The notes beneath the pieces are model-generated. The model was given only the letters and a program-made list of their open reading frames with translations, was not told the DNA's origin and searched no databases. Position numbers and translations under genes: made by a program. 64,000 nt of DNA from Hydractinia symbiolongicarpus (lineage: Eukaryota; Cnidaria; Hydrozoa; Anthoathecata; Hydractiniidae), in contig NC_079883.1 in NCBI RefSeq assembly GCF_029227915.1, positions 23,620,001-23,684,000 of the forward strand, read 5' to 3'. Shown one piece after another: positions 52,001 to 64,000 of the stretch (the stretch's first letter is position 1; every line of letters begins with the position of its first letter).

Positions 52001-55000
52001 TTCAGAATTATTCTAGCGTATAATTTCTTATTGTTAACGGTTTATATTTTCTGCATTTACATCAACTATAGTTAAACAAAGCTAAAAATCAATAAAAACA
52101 ACCATTTTTGATTTATTTTGTTAAAACGAATTGTAGCTTATTGGAAATTATTGTAAGCAAATACAGATTTCAGATTACTAAAATGATAACAAACTACCGT
52201 TGTAAGTTGGTATTGGAGAAACGAACTAAGAAAAAATAAAATTTCAAAATGATTCATTAGTAAAAATAATAGGTTTTTGTACCTTGTTTAACAGGGTAGT
52301 TCAGTTATCAACACTCGAAAACTAATAATTTACATACCCCCACACTAGACTGTTACCCTTCTGTGCTTTACTAGTCTCAATAGTAAAAACAGCAACAAAA
52401 AGGAGCCCATTTTAAAGTTTTACCAGCTTAAAAGCCATAGAACACAAGTGACACCAACTTTTGTGTGCATGAGTAACTCGGGATCACATTGGACCACAAT
52501 TTGGAATTCCCAAACACTAAGTCATTGCACCAATTTGGAACAGACTAATTGATGACATCATGATAAAAATTTAAACCACAAAATCTCTTCTGCTGTTCAA
52601 ACACAATTTTTTGATCACAGCTTCAAGCTCTACACAATAGGTTAACAAATCTCTGTAAAAATGAATTTGTATATGGATGAGTATATATCTCTGTAACTAT
52701 TCGATTTCCTAATCAAGTTGATTTTTCCACTTATTTCTAGGATATTTATAATAATTCATATCTATGATAATTTTTATAGAGCTTGAACAGCTATGAGTTA
52801 AAAGCAGATTTAAAATCAGTTTTGCAAAGTTTTTATTAGAACACTTTTCTGGTTATAATATTCTTGTAAACTTTAAGATTGAAGCAAGTGAAGTTGGGGA
52901 CGTTTTTTAAGGCTTTGGAAAGAAACTGGTGTTGCCTTTTTTGATTATAAACAAAAGAGATTAATTATGACTACAACTATGTTACAGTAATTGAGGTAAA
53001 AATGTTTCATTTTTTGCTGTAAACTAAATATGTCCTTTTTTTCAGGGCGATGATATATATCAAAATGGTAGGTAACATGTCATGTTAAATTCCCATAAAT
53101 TCTGTTCTTTTGCAATTAATTATTACATTATGCCTAACTATAAATACAGATTCTTAAACACCTTAAATAAGATGTTCATTTTATTTCAAGAAAATTTTAT
53201 CTTGGCACATGTTTACAGATTTCGAGACCGCTTACATGAATACAGAGAGGTTAGTTCAATTTTTTTGACTGAAATTCCTAATAAATGCATTTGAAAAAAT
53301 TGCTTCTAAAAACAGGGCTGGTGAAACTGTGAGGGTATGGGTTTCACTTTTTCAGAAAAATTTTTTGCATTATAGCAAGCAGTTAAAGGTTACCTCTGGC
53401 GAATAATCAAGTTAAGCCTATATGAAAGATCTTCGAAAGTTTTTTAGAAATCGTTTTAATTTTTTGAAAAATCTTTATCCGTTCTCAAGATATTTGTACT
53501 AAAAGTTGTGCTAATTATGCAAAATTATGACGTCATGAGTTAGCATTGAGCATAATTATAATAACTAAATAATGAAATTTATGTAAATTCAATTCAAGAC
53601 GTATTAAAGTGAACTGTCAGTAAACATTTTTAACCCTATATGACTTGTCAAAAATTTATATTAACCCCCTTGCAGAGCATGCCCATGACATCATGCATAA
53701 TTAGTGAATCTTCTTAGTCCAAATTCTAAAGAAGCAATCCAGAACTTTAAGAAAAATGTTCAAATTCCTAGACAACATTTCAAGCTCTTTCATATGTAAT
53801 TAGGAGGTCTTAATTTTAAATATTTCCACCATCTTCCACCATTTTTTGGTCCTCATCAATCACTGTTGCATATCATATTGTATAGCAAAATATATTAGGG
53901 TTATTGTACAACTTTAAACTGAAGTATAATGCTGTATTTTATAATTTCATTGAAAAAATAACAAATTCCACACTGATTGTAGAAAACAATAAATATAATT
54001 ATTACCTAAAGCACCTTTGAGGAAGATATTTTTGCGTGACCAAGTTAATGTGTGTATTTTTGCAGAACTAATTTTTGTGATTTTAAGCCCTATTTGCATA
54101 ATTGAGTTATCATCATAAAATTATATAGTGTATTTGACATTTGCATTTGGTGCAAACACTTTCTTGTTATAAATTTTCTATAAAAATATTTAAAATGCAA
54201 AATTGAAAAGATATCTCTTACAAAAAACGTTCTAGTCACAAACATTAACTTTGCGGTTAGGAGATAAGTTGTTTTTGATTGCAAAAAGTGAATCTTCTGC
54301 AAGAATTTCTTTCCACAAGATTTTCTTTCCTTGGGGTAAAACAGTTTCTATGATTATCATGTGTATAAAAGCAGTAATGATTTTTAACCAGTTCAAGTTT
54401 TTTACACCCAAAACTTTTTGAAGTAACTTGAGTTTTTTTACCTGAATGTATCAATAAGGTCAGGTGTGAACATTTGGCTAAAAATAACTTAAAAAATCAG
54501 GGAAAAATGCCACGAGTTTTAGTTAAAAAATGTTAAGAAAATGGAAGGAGTGTCAGGACAATAAGGAATTTTTTAATACTGACTGTACACCCATTAAATT
54601 AAATACCTGGTCCTTAAATACACATTGTCTTTCATAGTCATTTGTGGAGCCTTCGTCAGATGTATTGCTTCCTGATCCTCTGCCAGAACCATACATTCAA
54701 CCAAAGTACACATTAGTGTTAGAACTTACAGATGTTCTTGTTCATCCAGAATATGACGTAAGTGATAACGTATTTGTAAATGCTAGCCAAGGAGAGTGGG
54801 ATGTATTCCTGTTTTGAAAAAATAATGCACACAAACTGTAACTGTGTTTAGGTCTCTCTATTTCCCTGAACACACAGGCATTTGTATCACAAAATATATA
54901 TATGTAATTTATATTGCACTCTACTGTACATGAAATACTGTTGCGGTTCACAGAAAAAAAAGGTAGTGTTACTGGGTTGACAAAGACTGGTCCGGGAATG

Positions 55001-58000
55001 TCTTGGAATTTAAAGGTATCCTAGAAGTTCTGGAATTTTATAGTGTTTGCCCCTGCCCCCTTAGATTTTTGTATTGCAAACTTCTCACTGCTTTACATGT
55101 CATATATCACAAATTGTTTTGTTTCAAGGTTTCCAAGCTTTCTAAAAATCTTAAAAAATAAAATCCTGGAAAAATCTGCAAAATCCTAAAATTTCCTTAT
55201 GTTTTTGTGAAAACTCTTAAAAAGCTATAACATCTGTTTGTCAACTCCAATTTTTATAAAGGATTTTCTTCTGTGGAATGTAAGTCCAAAATACATTCTG
55301 CTTCAGCGTATGACGAAATAAAATCAAAACCAATTTGTCTTCTTTAATGTCTTGTGGTTCTAAGTTACATTTTCGCCAATTTAAATTTTCCTATAATCTC
55401 GTAAATTCTTCTATGTCTTTTCTTACAATATTAGTTGCAAAATGAGTAAAAACCCTTTTTGTTTGTTTACCTGTTTTTACAATCGCTGACGAAATATATT
55501 GAGACAAGTTGTCAAATTTCAAAGTTTGTTACTGCAAATAATTATATAGCCGATTTATAGACTAAATTTCGGCAATTTAAACTTGTTAAAGTTCACTTGT
55601 CAATGCTTACAGCGGATTTGGGGTCTAAGGTTCTTTAGTTAAAGTCTAATTCTCCGAATGTGCTAATTGTTGATGTTGTCATTTTAAACCCTACTTACCT
55701 AACCTATTGTCTGCTCATTCAGTACCTGTTCAGCTTCTTCCATAACGTTTATGTGTATGATTCATTTGAAATGTTTTGCGTCTTAGAGATCGAGTGGCTG
55801 GAGATTTCGTAAAAGACCTGGTGTGTCGCAGTTTTTGAAAGCTTTGACGTTACCAATGTATGAAATTGTAATATACACCCACGAAAATGGTTTTGTAAGT
55901 GTTAAGAAAACCACTATATAAACAGATTGCATATCTTTGAATCTTTAGTTTTTAACTGTTTGATTAAAGGAACAGCTACACAGGTTTTTTACGAACTGTA
56001 TAGATTGTGTTAGCACTTTACTTCCGTTCAGGAAAACGTTGAAATTCTAGTGAAATCTCACAAGGGTGATAATGTTGTTTTCATAAATAAGTCAAGGCTG
56101 TTGAGTTACTTTTAACAAATTCGCCTAGGTTTGTGTAGGTAGATATTCCACCTGCACAAAATATTATTTATATTAAAATATGGGAAAGGAATTAAAAAAT
56201 GGATCTTTTCACTTGTGTTTGAAACTCACTTATCATTAAAATAGTTGAAGAATATCAGATTAAAACTTTTTTCTCCCAGAGTTCTGCACCTGTTATTGAA
56301 GGATTGGATCCAGAAGGATTTATTATGTACAAGTTGTTTCGAGACGCCACCAAATATATGAATGGTACACATGTTAAGGTAATACAAATGATTGCTTATT
56401 CTTTTACACCCCCACAATTTGTATTTTACATTTTATGTTATTATTTCCACAGCATTTTTGTCTTTTTGTTGAACACAAGGTATTTTTATTATAAAGTCTT
56501 AGCTATTAAAGCTGAAAGAATGTATTTATCATCCAGTGATGATTTGTTTCTGTAATTTGTTATGAGCTCTACCAAGCTTTTTTTTATGTTTCATTTTCTA
56601 TTTAGTAGGCTTTGAAATCGTTTGAAGATTTCTCAGACTTCCCTAGGCGATAAACGGAAATTCCCAGAAAGTTCAATTCGCAAAAAAGAATCTTCTCGAA
56701 ATTACTAAACTTAGTCGCTAAAATTAAATTTACGAAACTTAAAAATTGCTAGAAAAAGTACTAGATTTGCGAATATATTTTTTCACAAAATGCATTAAAA
56801 TATTCGCTAATGATCTCCACATAGCGATTCGCGAAAATTAATCTTCGCGAAATTCATAATTTTGTACCTAGCGAAAATAGGTCTTTGCGAAAATTATTTA
56901 ACCTAAGGTAGGTTCACCTTTATGCAGGAAAGGCAAACTTTCTGCACAGGATGAAATTAAACACAGGCTGTTTAATTTCATCTTTTTTGGCATTTCATTT
57001 CAGTTAAAATCCTCGTGGTAATAGTGATTGCCTATCTTATCTCACTTTCCATTATAAATGCTTTTGAACATGCTTTATCTTAACGCTTATTTTTTCTTAA
57101 ATAGTCTTTTGATCACGTTCTCAATCCTTTCTCCAATCAAATATATTCACAACGAGTCTCCTTCTTTTAATGAACTGACTGATGATTCGTTTGTATCACA
57201 GCTTCAATTGTTGCATTAAGTATAAAATGCATTTATTTGAAAGTCTATTCACGATAATAAATGGCAAAGTAAGGTCAGGCTAAAGATTTGAAAATATCTC
57301 AAGAAAGTTTTATTGTATGTAGCAGTATGCATAAAAATATGTTTTCCAATATTATTGTTTAAAAGGTACTACGATAGTTGTACTTCCGTCATTCTTTATT
57401 TACGTTATCCATATATGTGTCTTCTTTTTGATAAGTTTCAATAAACATCTTCTCTTACAGAAACCAGAAATCTTAAAGATATTTGAAAGGAGATTGTTCA
57501 CTTCTACGTGTGGTAATTTTCTCCTTAGGATCTTTCCAAACTTAACCGCGACATAACAAAAGTGATTTTGGTCGATTGTGATGCGAAAACTAGTATTTTA
57601 CAGCCAAGAAATTCATTGGTACTAAAGAAATGGGAAGGAGATCCGAAGGATACTTCTTTACTGGAATTAATTCCATTTTTTCATGGTAAATGATTTAATA
57701 TATTAACTTTTATCTAATTTAATGTAGAAAATTGTGGGAGGAAGAACATTTGGTGGTTTTAATTATTAGTATTCCATAGAACGCTGATGCATGAATTTCC
57801 CCAGATATTTTCTTTTTTTTACGATTTCAAGTAACTTGTTAGGAAATGTCTGTTTTATTGACATTTTACCACGGAATAGAAAGTTTTAATTTTACGTAAA
57901 CATAAATTTAATTTTCCAATGTACTTTTGTTTTATTCCGCCCGAATATTTGGTGAGGTTTTTTTAATTACGTTAAGTCATTTTTTTATTAAAGGGGATGA

Positions 58001-58419
58001 AAATTGCGGGGGTTGAGCTTATTGAATTGTTTCGTAGCCGCTTTAAAGACCACTCAACGATGCAAAGTCGCTATTTCGATTAACCATTTAGCTAGCCACG
58101 CTTCTTTTGTATCGTTGTACAACACGGAATGAGAATTTTCTTGTTTTCTTTTTCTTCAGCCATCTCAGTTTCGAATGTTGATGATGTAAGACCTGTGCTA
58201 GATTTCTATCGCGGTGAAGAGGACGTGGTTGCAGCCTTTCGTCGCAATCAAGATATCCTACGTCAACAACAAGAAGAAATGTTAGCTCAACAACAACAAC
58301 AAAAGACTGGCAGTAGTTTTTTTGGAAGAGGGATATTTGGACGGGTGTGTGAAGTTAGTGTTTTTGAAGGAGGCTCATCATTTATAATATTAATTCTGGT
58401 CTGTCTATTGGTCATGTAG
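46021..58419 (+). CDS. TIMM50: TIMM50, TIM23-complex presequence receptor subunit
   Basis: Nine exons join in phase: 46021-46321, 51408-51424, 53046-53071, 53219-53249, 54638-54757, 55787-55894, 56280-56378, 57529-57685 and 58160 onward. Residues 1 to about 75 are basic and Ser/Asn-rich, fitting a mitochondrial presequence. A membrane span ([20 protein letters not shown]) follows at about 80-99. The FCP1/NIF-like domain is at about 125-290: [75 protein letters not shown]. The C-terminus has [21 protein letters not shown] and a Gln-rich tail. The catalytic DxDx(T/V) phosphatase motif is degenerate (LELTD), as in other animal Tim50s. The protein sits in the inner membrane facing the intermembrane space, where it hands presequences to Tim23. 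The end is uncertain: reading through gives a stop at 58417-58419 (about 372 residues), while a donor at 58345 would splice to a further exon, perhaps near 59570. Human TIMM50 has about 353 residues. Confidence 0.92.
46391..46412. repeat. Poly-C tract
   Basis: An almost pure run of more than 20 C residues shortly before the 2.4-kb TIR element. Its length is unreliable in any assembly. Confidence 0.9.
47130..48045. repeat. Satellite of about 128-131-bp units, 7 copies, inside the TIR element
   Basis: The marker CAGCATACTT recurs at about 47217, 47348, 47476, 47603, 47733 (as CACCATAC), 47862 and 47990. Units also share TTTTTGGACCAATTTTGGCC and GACATTTAGGTGACAAAA. They are divergent but clearly tandem. 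Confidence 0.9.
48222..48480. repeat. Second satellite of about 53-bp units, 5-6 copies
   Basis: Repeats of CGATAGAAATGTTTTTTTAG followed by ATCGCNTTTTNAAANTTTAA, recurring near 48225, 48279, 48331, 48385 and 48437. A related isolated unit lies near 46850-46900 on the left side of the same element. Confidence 0.85.
48853..49740 (+). mobile_element. 3' end of a non-LTR retrotransposon (RT C-terminal part), interrupted
   Basis: After the TIR element, the plus strand reads [20 protein letters not shown] (48905-48965), typical of the post-RT region of Jockey/CR1-like elements. The matching continuation ([20 protein letters not shown]) resumes at about 49418 after the 405-bp insertion at 49000-49404. 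A terminal AATAAA-type tail lies near 49735. Dead copy. Confidence 0.7.
49000..49404. mobile_element. 405-bp TIR element inserted in the retrotransposon fragment
   Basis: AGGGTGCCGATAAG (49000-49013) and CTTATCGGCACCCT (49391-49404) form a perfect 14-bp inverted repeat. The element splits a retrotransposon reading frame that resumes on the far side, which supports insertion. The interior carries repeated CGCCCGGAA and TTCCGGG words. No clear target duplication; non-coding. Confidence 0.75.
49826..50420 (+). mobile_element. Second non-LTR RT fragment, interrupted by a MITE
   Basis: The RT core motif [20 protein letters not shown] (49887-49948) is followed, after a frameshift, by degraded finger/palm sequence. 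The frame then reaches KKEGI at 50063-50073, where the CAGGCCT element is inserted, and resumes with an IPQ-like reading at 50368. The break falls in the conserved GIPQG motif. Dead copy. Confidence 0.7.
50073..50366. mobile_element. MITE, CAGGCCT-TIR family, copy 2 (294 bp, 6-bp TSD)
   Basis: Ends CAGGCCTTGCCAT and ATGGCAAGGCCTG are perfect inverted repeats, flanked by direct repeats AGGAAT (50067-50072 and 50367-50372). The interior has CGAGCAATTGCTTGCG and similar words, as in copy 1 at 15553-15776. It inserted into an RT fragment. Confidence 0.82.
52430..52660 (-). repeat. Dispersed repeat family A, copy 4 (inverted), in TIMM50 intron 2
   Basis: The minus strand reads GTAGAGCTTGAAGC, ATGATGTCATCAATTAGTCT, GTTCCAAATTGGTGC and TGTGGTCCAATGTGATCCCG, in the same order as the plus-strand copies at 12.9 and 44.7 kb. 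Confidence 0.55.
56640..56900. repeat. GCGAA-rich repeat debris in TIMM50 intron 7
   Basis: Clusters of TTCGCGAAAATTAATCTTCG-like words in both orientations, resembling the interior of the TIR element at 26514-26762. No clean termini were found. Confidence 0.4.
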
Positions 58420-60826
58420 GGAGTGAAGGTCAGGGAGTGGGGGTCAGGGAGTATAGGTCAGGTTTTCACGAAATACACTTGACTCGCGTCAGCTCTTAAT
58501 ACGCATGCTTTAATACGTTTCGCCGTTCGTATACACACGCTCGCATATATAACCAGTTCATGTTGTAGATGTCATGAGAAAAACTTTAAACGTGCACTGA
58601 AGTAAGTATATGAGCGTAAAACTTTATTCACGGGAATTATTTCAAGAAAAAGGGTTAAGTTTAAAAATTTTACATTAGACATTACAAGCTTTAAGATATT
58701 TTCCTTTTGCAAGCATTTCCCATTTACCGAAATTCTAAACCTTCACGGGCCTTGACGCGGAATATCTGTAATGTGTTTGCCCGCCCATTGATTTTATTCA
58801 GTTCAATATGTTTTTCATTTGTAGAGGTGAATTGCTGACTTAGCAACTTTAAAGAATTCATAGGTTTGTGTCAAATGCTGTGATTTAGACGGTCTGACAC
58901 GTGGAAGAAGAAAAAACAAAGAATAAACAGAACAGTGGAGTGGAGTTTTATGGACAATTCAGAAAAGCAAAGGAATTTATACAAATGAAGTCATTAAAAG
59001 TTTTGTTCCGTTATATTTTTCTGGGTTTTTTTATAACTATGTATTTTTTTCTTTGTAAACACGTCTTATGCAGGTGCTGCGAAGTTTGATAAAGTGTGCC
59101 TTCCTCAAAAAACTTCCTTGCCAACCACTTTACAGAGTTAACATAAGGGTAACGCTGTAAGAACCTTTTTTAAAAATCATTCTCTGCTATCCAATTTTAA
59201 TCGCGTCCGAAAATTGACGAAAATGAACGAATAAACTTAAAGTAGTTAACATTTTCTATTTTTACTTAGATTAAGAATTTTATGTAGAAATTCTAGTTGT
59301 ATTTTATATTCATCAATGTTTGCAACAGCGATAATATCCAGAGTTGGTTTGCACAATATAGCAAACTATTTGAAATTGTCATGAGCATTATTCTCATTCA
59401 TCCGCGGACGCGAGTGATGTTTTATTTTATATTCTTTGAAAATTTTATGCAGTGGACTGCGTCTTGTAATAACAGCAAAAAAAGTGGGTTTTTCTTTTTA
59501 CCAACCAAACACTTTTTTAGCTATTTTCTTTTTTTGACTATTTTGTATTTCGAAATAACGTTTCAAGTGAGCGCAGCAGAGGAAAAAGAGAACCAAAAAG
59601 AAAGAATGATGCAGAGGTGACGGACCAAAGCAGAAAAAATTAAAAAAAATTGAAAAAAACATACACTGAAATTGACTGTGAATTTCTATCTAAAGTTTGA
59701 AAATGCAAACTTTTGTAGTCGAAATTGGATCTGGAGCTTTAGAATTTAGATTGCAAAAACTTATTTAAAGTACTAAAGGGAATTTATGTTCCAAATGAGT
59801 ATTTTTTTTCTTCAGAAAACACGAAGTATTATTCGAAATAAGGCTTCGCTCCGCCAATAACACCAGTCCCCAAAAGGATTGTCTAATTTCAATTTACTTT
59901 CCATCGATTCGATTATCATGCCAACCGTAAAAATTAAAAACGTGGAATCCACTCGGTGGCTTTTTTCGCAGAAATTTTGTACCGCTGAAGATTTTGGTTT
60001 GGAAAATGTAGTATCCCTATTGCTTTTAGGCAATGCGCACGTAGACGTCATCTCTAGAAGTTAAAAGTTCCTGGTGTCTTAAATATAATGCACACACACG
60101 GACTAAATATTTTCTACTCGCGAAACCGAACTTAGACGGGAAGTATCAATATGATGAGTTGAATGTGGTCATCACAAGCCTTATTTGGCACTTACTGTCG
60201 TCTCCATGCACAGACTACGATTGCATGGAATAGATCCAAATGTTTGTAGGCCATGAAAATGAAGGAAAGGTTGTAAAGAGAAATTAGGCTTTTCTGGCTG
60301 CCAGTGTGGCTTATAAATCGTGTGCTTTCAAAAAAAAAATCATTTCGTTACTAAGTAGGGTAATATCGCAAAAAGTATATGGCAAAATTTGATTTAGTTG
60401 TATGTCGAAAAATACTACAAAAGATATAAATGCATGTAATATTACATATGCTGCATAGTTATATAGATTGGTGCTGTAGTGTTTCAAGGACTTTAGTCCA
60501 CTTGTGACGTAATTAGGGTATAATATGCCTAACGTGGATATAAATTACAAAAAGAATAAATCACATTTACTAAATAAATACTATAAAAATATCGTCCAGT
60601 CTTCTTTTACTTTACTTCTTTGGCAAGTTATGAATAGGAATCTAAAGATAATAATATTATTAAAATATAAAGAAAAGTGCAGGGTAAAAATCCGGATTAA
60701 CGCTTCATATAAACATCACACAAAAAATGATCGCGCTCTTTTTACTTTGGAAATACTAAATTAGTATTTGCGACTAGTTGTGCGTACTACGAGTGCTGTT
60801 CTGCAGTAACAGGAGCTCCTACACCG
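58420..60826. other. Intergenic region between convergent TIMM50 and S9 peptidase genes
   Basis: This holds the 3' ends of two convergent genes. It begins with a short tandem array of GGTCAGGGAGT words (58428-58460). A possible last TIMM50 exon lies near 59570-59640. The open frames at 58901-59089, 59297-59620, 59812-60064 and 60525-60764 have no recognisable family, and none is supported as a gene. Confidence 0.45.
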
Positions 60827-63800
60827 CTACAAACTTTTCTGGAAGATTTTAATAAATATACCAACCTCAATTCCTTTGTCAGCTGGTTCGAAGCCAAGAA
60901 TCTGGGAGTAAAAATAGAATTCGCCATCCAGTGACGTCTGTTTGTTTTTAGATTTATCAAAACCATGACCTTCGTCTGTGTAAATAGAAAAACATAGTAA
61001 GTTAATGTGCTTTTTTGTATGCTTTTCTATCCAAAAAAGTACGACTACAATCAAGTACTTTTTTCGCCATTCTTCAAACATGGGGAGAACTGTCAAATGG
61101 TCAATACACTGTAATGGTAATTATGTTAAGTCGCTATATTTGCAGTTTATAAATAACAGAAATTTATAGATGGTTTTTTACATAGACTTTGTTCTTAGCG
61201 AGTACATTGGATACATTGGATAAGCTTATACTTTAAGGTACCTGGAAATAATAAATGAGTAAGAAGGTGAAAACTTGTTGTAAGTTAAGCTGACGATGTA
61301 ATGGAAGGGCAACCATTGGGTAGCATCTTAGAAACAAAAAGTTACCTTCAAATAGTATATAAGCACACGGAACCCCAGCATTATTTAATACATCAAACAT
61401 GTCTTTAGATTGATCTGGCGGAACAACCTAGAAAACACAATTATAAAATAATTTTTAAATGTTTCGCACGGTTAGGTTTTCAGATTCAACAGGCATATAG
61501 ACAATGACAAGTAATTTTTGCAGAATTTTTCCTCAGTTACATGTTACAGCATCCTATCAATGAATCGTATTGTCGCAATGCAGCAGAAATTAATCCTCTT
61601 AAGGTACGAAATAAGATTATAAATATACCTTGTCAAGTTTTCCTTGGAAAAAAGCACAAGGTGTTCTAAAATCTTCTGGATAATTGTATGGTGACCGATC
61701 TTCGTATATTTGCTTTTGTTTGGGATATTCAGCAATCATCATGTCGCAGTAACGACTTTCAAATTTATGAGTGTCTTCAGCCAAAGCTGACATTTTACTA
61801 ACACCATAGTAACTCGCCCCTGCTGCAAATGTTTTCGGAATGTTTTTATCAAAGGTGAGATCAGCTAAAGTGGTATAACCGCCTGCTGAACCACCACTGA
61901 TGCAAAGCTTCTTACCATCCACCCTGCCATCGTTAACCAAATGCATGGCTGCAGCGATAGTATCCTGAATATCGTAGACACCCCAGCTGCAAAGAAACGT
62001 ACATAATTCAATACCGCAAATACGTTTGAATGTTAAATTCCAAAACGTTATAAAGCTATTTTTATACACCTCTTCAGCCCGTTATAAGCTAATAATTTGC
62101 GGGAATCCAAATAAAAAAAATCAAATTTAGAAACGATACAAGAAAAGCTCTGGAACATTCTAAGTAAAGCAGAAAATAGACAATTTCCTACTTTCCACGA
62201 AGTGATTTTCTGAACGGTGTTCCATAACTTGTGCTTCCTCTGTAATCAACATCAAACACAGCAAAACCTCTTGATGTGAAGTATTGTTTCAACAGATCCA
62301 TTCCTAAGCTAGCTGCACCAGTTGGTCCACCATGAATTTTGATTAGTAATGGAGGAAGCGTACCAGCTGGAGCCTTGTAATCAGCATTCTGAATTGCAGC
62401 AAAAAAAAGGGTAAAAATTAAACGCTTAATTGGCTTATATTTCATGGATTGCTGTAATCTTTATATTTTATGGAGATTGTCTTTACTAGATTAAGTTATC
62501 ATGACCAACCTTTGGTGGGTAATAGTAGCCATAGGCAACTACGCCATCTGCTACAGCAAATTTTTCCCTTTTCCAAGGTACTGACAGATAAGCAGCATCC
62601 ACAGGACACTCTGCAGATTTGTGAAGCACTCTTAATTTTTGATTGTCAAGGTCGTACTGAAGAATACATTGCGGCTTAATTGAATTAACTGCATGCATGT
62701 ACAAGTACTTTCCCTTAGATGGCTGAAATACACAACTGCTTATGCTGTCACCACCAACATCTATTACTTCCCTTTTGCCAGTGGAGATTGTTAGAATATA
62801 CGGCTTCTACAACAGAAGTAAAATGTTACGTAAAATAAAGCAACAAACACATCCACCAAATTGACAGACATAATTTTTTTTTACCAGAGTTGCATTGATA
62901 CAAATACAATATTTGTTATTAAACCCATTTAAATATAATCTCCAATCTGGCTATATTTAAGAAAAAATAATTTTTCATATAAAAAGAGGCTTACATGATC
63001 ATAAATAACAGCAACAAGATCTTTGTTAGTAGGATGAGGGGAGTAGGATCTATTTCCCAAATCCCAACACGGTGAGCCGATCTCCTCACCTGCTTCATAA
63101 ATATTTCTTGGATTAGAAGATTGAAGATCGTGAAGATATAAGTTCCACCATCCTGTCTTGTCACAGATATACATCAAGTTGTTGTCGCAATTCCACTGTG
63201 GTTCCATGAAATTCACATTTGGTTCACCCGCAACCTAACAAAAAATTTAAATACATTTGGTATAAAAAGTATACAGATGCTTTTTTAAGAAAAAAGGCTA
63301 AGTTAAATAAAATGTTAAAGTTAAGTTAAATAAATTGTCTCAGTTAAAAATAATGCTTTAATAATAAAAGAATATGTTTCTAGGTCCAATCCTTTTTTTA
63401 CGGTTTTCCTACCTGCCTTTTATTTGTAACTTCAACCTTACTTTCACCATAAGAAACATCAGCCACCCAGAGTTGTGTATCATCCCAAGGCTAAAGAATT
63501 AGTATGTTTATAATGTGTAAAAAATAATTAAACAAAAAATTTTGATTTATTAGAAATGGAATATTATACCATGTTGGGATGTGACCACTCCATCCAAGCT
63601 ATTCTCTTTCCATCTGGTGACACACGTGGAAAGGAGTAAAAATTATTTCCAGATGCCTAAAAAAACAACAGAAATGAGGTAAAGAAAGAAAGAAGAAACA
63701 GATAGATCGATGGATAGATATAGATTGATAGTTGATATGTACAAAAGATTTAAAATATACTAATAAAATAAACTAATAATATATAATAATAAAATACCAT

Positions 63801-63953
63801 TTCTCTAGTAAAATCAATCAGGAAACTTATCTAACCTCATCTATGTGGTTTACTTAAGCATGTAACCTTACCACAACAGTTTCTTCGCCATTTGAAACAT
63901 TCACACAAATAATAAGATTTGTACATTCAGCCTTCTCATCACTGTGATCTTCC
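60827..63953 (-). CDS. S9-family serine peptidase (prolyl oligopeptidase fold), 3' part of gene
   Basis: Nine exons join in phase on the minus strand: 63953-63872, 63656-63570, 63490-63413, 63234-62995, 62806-62510, 62388-62192, 61986-61629, 61427-61346 and 60975-60827. The 5' end lies beyond base 64000. The N-terminal part is WD/beta-propeller-like ([47 protein letters not shown]). The C-terminal part is an alpha/beta hydrolase: IHGGPTGA (oxyanion region), [22 protein letters not shown], the nucleophile elbow [10 protein letters not shown], Asp in QGKLDKVVPPDQS, and His in DEGHGF. The triad is therefore complete. It resembles acylaminoacyl-peptidase/dipeptidyl-peptidase-like S9 enzymes that cleave short or N-blocked peptides. 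No membrane segment is seen in the visible part. The last exon either reads to the TAG at 60827 or splices at 60866 to a tiny exon (about 60800-60774). Exact substrate and symbol cannot be assigned. Confidence 0.92.
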
Positions 63954-64000
63954 CTGACACAAAAAAAAAATTTAGGACTGGTCGAAAAATCAGGATCAGC

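Noticed and set aside
53046-53067. TIMM50 exon 3 ending at the first GT (53068)
   Set aside because: It gives a phase that does not fit the next two exons; the donor at 53072 restores the family-like sequence RDRLHEYRE.
59812-60064. Overlapping ORFs on both strands between TIMM50 and the S9 gene
   Set aside because: Short, mutually overlapping and without recognised family or splice context; possibly repeat-derived.

Overview
The window is nuclear DNA from an intron-rich, AT-rich animal, most likely a cnidarian and perhaps a hydrozoan. Evidence for this: conserved animal genes are split by GT-AG introns; a secreted protein has a signal peptide, PAN/apple, EGF and fibrinogen-type 'GGW' modules of a kind common in cnidarians; there is a decayed Rho_N plus DUF4116-like repeat locus, a type I recall as multicopy in hydrozoans; and non-coding DNA is full of small inverted-repeat elements, minisatellites and eroded non-LTR retrotransposons. 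The species assignment is inference. There is no sign of bacterial organisation (no operons or ribosome binding sites).

Layout. 1-1939 (minus): 5' part of a secreted PAN-EGF-fibrinogen-like gene running off the left edge. 4.9-6.8 kb (plus): decayed Rho_N/DUF4116-like repeat locus with a companion ORF. 11732-41161 (plus): a complete sacsin (SACS) gene. I could join seven coding exons in phase (11732-11744, 14920-15017, 20085-20201, 27144-27291, 27576-29087, 30060-40786, 40880-41161), giving about 4298 codons with three HSP90-like sacsin repeat regions, a J domain and a C-terminal HEPN domain. 46021 to about 58419 (plus): TIMM50, the receptor subunit of the mitochondrial TIM23 translocase, in nine exons, three of them micro-exons of 17, 26 and 31 nt. 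60827-63953 (minus): 3' part of an S9-family serine peptidase (prolyl oligopeptidase fold) running off the right edge and convergent with TIMM50.

The four genes do not form a pathway. Sacsin is a co-chaperone linked to mitochondrial and cytoskeletal quality control and TIMM50 is a mitochondrial import factor, but their adjacency has no shown meaning.

The accessory content lies in introns and intergenic DNA. Sacsin introns hold a 343-bp uninterrupted (TA)n, a 31-bp minisatellite with a higher-order pattern, an internally deleted non-LTR retrotransposon, a tRNA-derived SINE and several TIR elements. TIMM50 intron 1 holds a 2.4-kb element with 37-bp TIRs and a TA target duplication that carries two internal satellites, next to retrotransposon debris into which two further TIR elements have inserted. 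Two very short MITE families are supported by matching target-site duplications: one of 58 bp with a 10-bp TSD, and one with CAGGCCT ends and 6-bp TSDs present in two copies. I found no convincing new multi-gene system. The best candidates for something undescribed are these element families and the Rho_N/DUF4116-like locus.
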